From an uncultured Erysipelotrichaceae bacterium (GTDB lineage Bacteria > Bacillota_I > Bacilli_A > RF39 > UBA660): 8,407 bases of DNA. The DNA lies in contig CACXFY010000063.1 in assembly GCA_902767005.1 (NCBI GenBank), positions 1-8,407 on the forward strand, in the 5' to 3' direction. This document shows, in pieces, positions 5,695 through 8,407 of the stretch. Every line of letters starts with the position of its first letter. Position 1 is the first letter of the stretch. The notes under the pieces were generated by a model that was given only the letters and a program-made list of their open reading frames with translations, had not been told where the DNA came from and did no database searches. The position numbers and the translations under genes are program-made.

Positions 5695-7419
5695 ATGAGT
5701 ATAATTGACACAATTAAAAAAAAATTAAGAATTACTGATAAATATCCTTGGTTAAAGTATTATCCAAAAGATAAACGAGAAGTAGAAGTGCCAGATATGT
5801 CTTTATATGAATTTATAAATAAATGTAATTTACATAATTATAATAATGTCGCTATTAATTATTTTAATAGAAAAATAACATATAAAGAACTATTTAATGA
5901 TGTTGATATATGTGCTAAAGCATTAAGATCTCAAGGTGTAAGAAAAGACGACGTCGTAAGTATCTGTATGGCTAATACTCCAGAAGCCGTAATTATGTTA
6001 TATGCTGTATCTAAAATAGGCGCAATTGCTAATATGATACATCCACTTAGTTCTGAATTAGAAATAAAAGATACATTAATCGCAACTAATAGTGTTGTAT
6101 TACTTACAGTTAATTTAGCTTATCAAAAAATTAATAATATAATTAAAGATACAAATTTATATAAAACAATAATTGTATCTCCAAGAGATTCTATGCCTAC
6201 TCCACTTAAAATAGGATATTATCTCTTAGAAGATAGAAAAGTAAAAGTACCTAGAAGTAATGAAAGATATATATCTTGGAAAAGATTTATGGAAAAAGGT
6301 AAAAGCTACGATACAGATGTCTTAGTTCATAGAACAAGAGATGAAATTGCTGTTATCTTACACTCTGGTGGTACAACAGGTACACCTAAGCATATACTAT
6401 TATCAAATGGTAATATCAATGTCGTAGTAAATCAAGCTAAAATAGCATTACCAGAATTAAATGAAAGTGATACCTTTTTATCAATACTTCCATTATTTCA
6501 CTGTTTTGGATTAGTAGAATGCTTACACTTTCCAATCTCAACTGGAGAGACTGTAGTACTAGTTCCTAAATTTGATGCCTCTAGATTTGATAAATTAATA
6601 ACTAAATATAATCCAACAGTAATTCCAGGAGTACCTACTCTATTTGAAGCTATGTTAAAAAATAAACATATGCAAAAGATTGATTTATCTAAAGTAAAAT
6701 ATATTGTATCTGGAGGAGACTCCCTATCTAAAGATAAAAATAAGTTGGTTAATAGATTCCTAAGAGACCATAATTCGAAGAATCATATTATCCAAGGTTA
6801 TGGAATGACAGAAACATCTGGTGGAGTAATCTTTGGCGCATTAGGATCAGACCTTCCAGGAAGTGTTGGTATACCTCTACCAAGTAATAAAGTAAAAATA
6901 ATAGATATTACTACAAAAGAAGAAGTACCTTTCGGAACAACTGGAGAAATACTAATATCAGGACCAACTGTCATGAAAGGATACTTAAATAATGAAAAAG
7001 AAACAAATGAAGTACTAGAAAAAGATGATAAAGGTAATATTTGGGTTCATACTGGAGACATGGGATATCTAAATGAAAAAGGCGTTCTATTCTTCGTTCA
7101 AAGACTAAAACGAATGATTATAACATCTGGATATAATGTTTATCCATCACACGTTGAAGAAATATTAAATGAACATCCTAATGTTGTTACTTCTTGTGTA
7201 ATAGGTCTACCAGATAAATATAAAATACAAGTTGGAAAAGCCTTTATTGTCTTAAAAAATAATAAAGATAAAGCAAAAGCTGAAAAAGAATTAAAAGAGT
7301 ATTGTAAAAAAACATTAGCTCACTATATGATACCTAAATATTTTGAATTTAGAGAAAGCTTACCAAAAACATTAATTGGTAAAGTAGATTATAAAGAATT
7401 AGAAAAAGAAGATAAATAA
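5695..7419 (+). CDS. AMP-forming acyl-CoA synthetase (probable long-chain fatty acid-CoA ligase)
   Basis: An adenylate-forming enzyme of the ANL superfamily: it activates a carboxylic acid, probably a fatty acid, with ATP and passes it to CoA. The 574 residues are complete, with the large N-terminal domain to about 468 and the small C-terminal domain after it. Visible motifs: phosphate-binding loop HSGGTTGTPKH (223-233), LPLFHCFGL (265-273), QGYGMTET (367-374), TGD (453-455), hinge-region R470 with KRMIITSGYNVYP, and catalytic K563 in LIGKVDY. The loop differs from the common TSGTTGxPKG (SGG for SGT, final H for G) but keeps the binding Thr, Gly and Lys. No carrier-protein or other domain is fused, and no clear transmembrane segment is seen. 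Chain length cannot be read; an acyl-ACP or other acid substrate is possible. ATG start with AAAGGAG six bases upstream. The divergent TetR gene and operator-like repeat suggest repression lifted by an acyl-type ligand. Confidence 0.92.
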   Translation: MSIIDTIKKKLRITDKYPWLKYYPKDKREVEVPDMSLYEFINKCNLHNYNNVAINYFNRKITYKELFNDVDICAKALRSQGVRKDDVVSICMANTPEAVIMLYAVSKIGAIANMIHPLSSELEIKDTLIATNSVVLLTVNLAYQKINNIIKDTNLYKTIIVSPRDSMPTPLKIGYYLLEDRKVKVPRSNERYISWKRFMEKGKSYDTDVLVHRTRDEIAVILHSGGTTGTPKHILLSNGNINVVVNQAKIALPELNESDTFLSILPLFHCFGLVECLHFPISTGETVVLVPKFDASRFDKLITKYNPTVIPGVPTLFEAMLKNKHMQKIDLSKVKYIVSGGDSLSKDKNKLVNRFLRDHNSKNHIIQGYGMTETSGGVIFGALGSDLPGSVGIPLPSNKVKIIDITTKEEVPFGTTGEILISGPTVMKGYLNNEKETNEVLEKDDKGNIWVHTGDMGYLNEKGVLFFVQRLKRMIITSGYNVYPSHVEEILNEHPNVVTSCVIGLPDKYKIQVGKAFIVLKNNKDKAKAEKELKEYCKKTLAHYMIPKYFEFRESLPKTLIGKVDYKELEKEDK

Positions 7420-7431
7420 TATCTTCTTTTT
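7403..7431. terminator. Bidirectional terminator between the ligase gene and holA
   Basis: A perfect 12-bp stem pairs 7403-7414 with 7420-7431 around a 5-base loop, with A-rich and T-rich outer arms giving T runs in both directions. It covers the last Lys/Glu/Asp codons of the ligase gene and abuts the holA stop; the stop codons are 12 bases apart. AT-rich stem, so efficiency is uncertain. Confidence 0.65.
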
Positions 7432-8364
7432 TTACATATTTAATAAAAATACTTCAATTAAATAATTAGGATCTACATCACTACTCTTACATTTTAAATC
7501 TATATCAGATAAATCAATCATTAGCTTTAATAACTCTCTTTCACTATATAGTCTAGTAATTTCTCTAGTCTTTTTTACTCTAAACTCTTTCTCACCAAGT
7601 AAATCAGCCATTTCCTTATCACTTAATTTATTATTTTCTAAACTCTTTACTTGATAAATAATTCTAATTTGTGAAGCAACTAGTCCAATTAATGCTAAAG
7701 GTTCAATATTATAATCTAATAATTCTTTATATTTAGTAAGAGCTGAAGACTTATCCTTTTCTCCTAAAGATCTAATAAATGAAAATGTTAAATCTTTAGA
7801 ATCACCTAGTTTTTGGACAACTAATTCCAATACATCTTCTTTATTAATCACTTTACTATCTAAACAATAATCCATTAGTTTTCGACAATCATTTTCGATC
7901 TTCGTAATATCTCCTAAAGCATATTCATTAATTAATCTTACAGTACTTTTATCTATAGTATAATCTTTCAATATATTCATAATATATTCATTTGGATCAA
8001 TACTAATCTCTATATAATTGCATTTCTTTTTTAACTCTTTAGTAATCTTTAAAGTATTATTAAACTTAGTACCATACATTATTAGTAAATTATCATTACT
8101 TGGATTATCTAAATATCTATAAAAATGATCTAAATAATTACTATTATCATTAATATTTATCTTATCCATGTTACTAATAATAATTACTTTCTTATCACTT
8201 AAGAAGCTATAAGTATCTAAATCTTCTAATACTTTATCTAATAAATCTACTTCCATATCATAATTACTAATACTAGCTTCATTAAACTTATTAGACTCTA
8301 TTAAATGCTTTATTTCGGTGCTTATAGCCCCAAAATCTTCTCCTTCAAGTAAATAACTATTCAT
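7432..8364 (-). CDS. holA: DNA polymerase III delta subunit HolA
   Basis: The clamp-loader subunit that opens the sliding beta clamp, acting with tau/gamma and delta prime at the replication fork. At 310 residues it is a little shorter than well-known members (about 340). The N-terminal domain (about 1-125) begins with the family's short YLLEGED strand and has the VLEDLDTYSFLSDKKVIIISNMDK region where delta contacts the beta clamp (about 46-69). It lacks a Walker A motif, as expected for delta. The central segment around YALGDITKIENDCRKLMDYC (148-167) is very characteristic of HolA. The C-terminal helical collar includes DLTFSFIRSLGEKDKSSAL and LIGLVASQIRIIYQVK (224-239). ATG is kept because the protein begins at the expected place. 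The ribosome site is weak (AGAGAAAG nine bases away), and the start overlaps the upstream gene by 8 bases, so coupling is likely. Confidence 0.93.
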   Translation of the reverse strand: MNSYLLEGEDFGAISTEIKHLIESNKFNEASISNYDMEVDLLDKVLEDLDTYSFLSDKKVIIISNMDKININDNSNYLDHFYRYLDNPSNDNLLIMYGTKFNNTLKITKELKKKCNYIEISIDPNEYIMNILKDYTIDKSTVRLINEYALGDITKIENDCRKLMDYCLDSKVINKEDVLELVVQKLGDSKDLTFSFIRSLGEKDKSSALTKYKELLDYNIEPLALIGLVASQIRIIYQVKSLENNKLSDKEMADLLGEKEFRVKKTREITRLYSERELLKLMIDLSDIDLKCKSSDVDPNYLIEVFLLNM

Positions 8365-8407
8365 CTTTCAAAACTTTCTCTACGTGCTTAAAAATAGCTT
8401 CTAAAGA
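8357..8407 (-). CDS. C-terminal end of an upstream gene cut by the window edge
   Basis: Only one minus-strand frame stays open from the window edge to the holA start. It encodes the last 16 residues, SLEAIFKHVEKVLKDE, then TAG at 8357-8359, overlapping holA by 8 bases. The peptide looks like an amphipathic helix and is too short to identify. In many Firmicutes comEC precedes holA, but nothing here confirms that. The same overlap geometry as the gene before xerD supports a real coding end. Confidence 0.55.
   Translation of the reverse strand, partial: SLEAIFKHVEKVLKDE

Noticed and set aside
5664..5708. 14-codon leader frame upstream of the acyl-CoA ligase, out of frame with it
   Set aside because: It has no ribosome site and overlaps the true start and its Shine-Dalgarno. 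Its residues suggest no attenuation peptide.
42..8364. Recoded TGA (Trp) as in Mycoplasma
   Set aside because: All genes read full length with the standard code and their Trp residues do not require TGA.
1..8407. tRNA, rRNA, riboswitch or CRISPR array
   Set aside because: All gaps are short (138 bases or less) and contain promoters, ribosome sites or terminators. No cloverleaf, repeat-spacer pattern or conserved leader was seen by eye.

Overview
The window is AT-rich, uses the standard bacterial code (no in-frame TGA is needed to keep any gene open) and has strong AGGAG-type ribosome binding sites. Gene content points to a low-GC Gram-positive bacterium: xerD next to deoB is a Bacilli-type arrangement, and HolA, RarA and the acyl-CoA ligase all look Firmicutes-like. 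The very AT-rich composition, short proteins and tight spacing suggest an uncultured gut Bacilli or Mollicutes-related lineage (Erysipelotrichales/RF39 type). That placement is inference from memory, not a computed phylogeny.

Layout. On the minus strand, read from right to left, 3681 to 42 is a four-gene cluster: a two-membrane-segment, pilin-like protein fused to a glucosaminidase-type cell-wall hydrolase; an unrecognised membrane-anchored extracytoplasmic protein; xerD; and deoB. It ends at a GC-rich hairpin terminator at 16-43. Divergent from it is rarA (3769-4986, plus strand). rarA converges on a TetR-family regulator gene (4999-5556, minus), which is divergent from an acyl-CoA/AMP-forming ligase gene (5695-7419, plus). 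The ligase gene converges on holA (7432-8364, minus), which overlaps the last codons of an upstream gene cut by the window edge.

How the genes may work together. The TetR gene and ligase look like a classic local control pair: a perfect inverted repeat overlaps the predicted -35 box of the ligase promoter, so repression relieved by an acyl-type ligand is a reasonable model. RarA, XerD and HolA are chromosome maintenance functions, and DeoB is nucleoside salvage. None of these is unusual in itself.

The part most worth attention is the envelope pair at 2124-3681. The first protein joins a VirB2/TrbC-like two-helix module to a cysteine-rich GH73-like domain that keeps the catalytic Glu but has no second acidic residue in the lobe after it. 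The second is a single-pass protein of unknown family, tightly coupled to it. No other conjugation or secretion genes are present in the window. No tRNA, rRNA, CRISPR, transposon or riboswitch was seen, and no gene-free stretch exceeds 140 bases.
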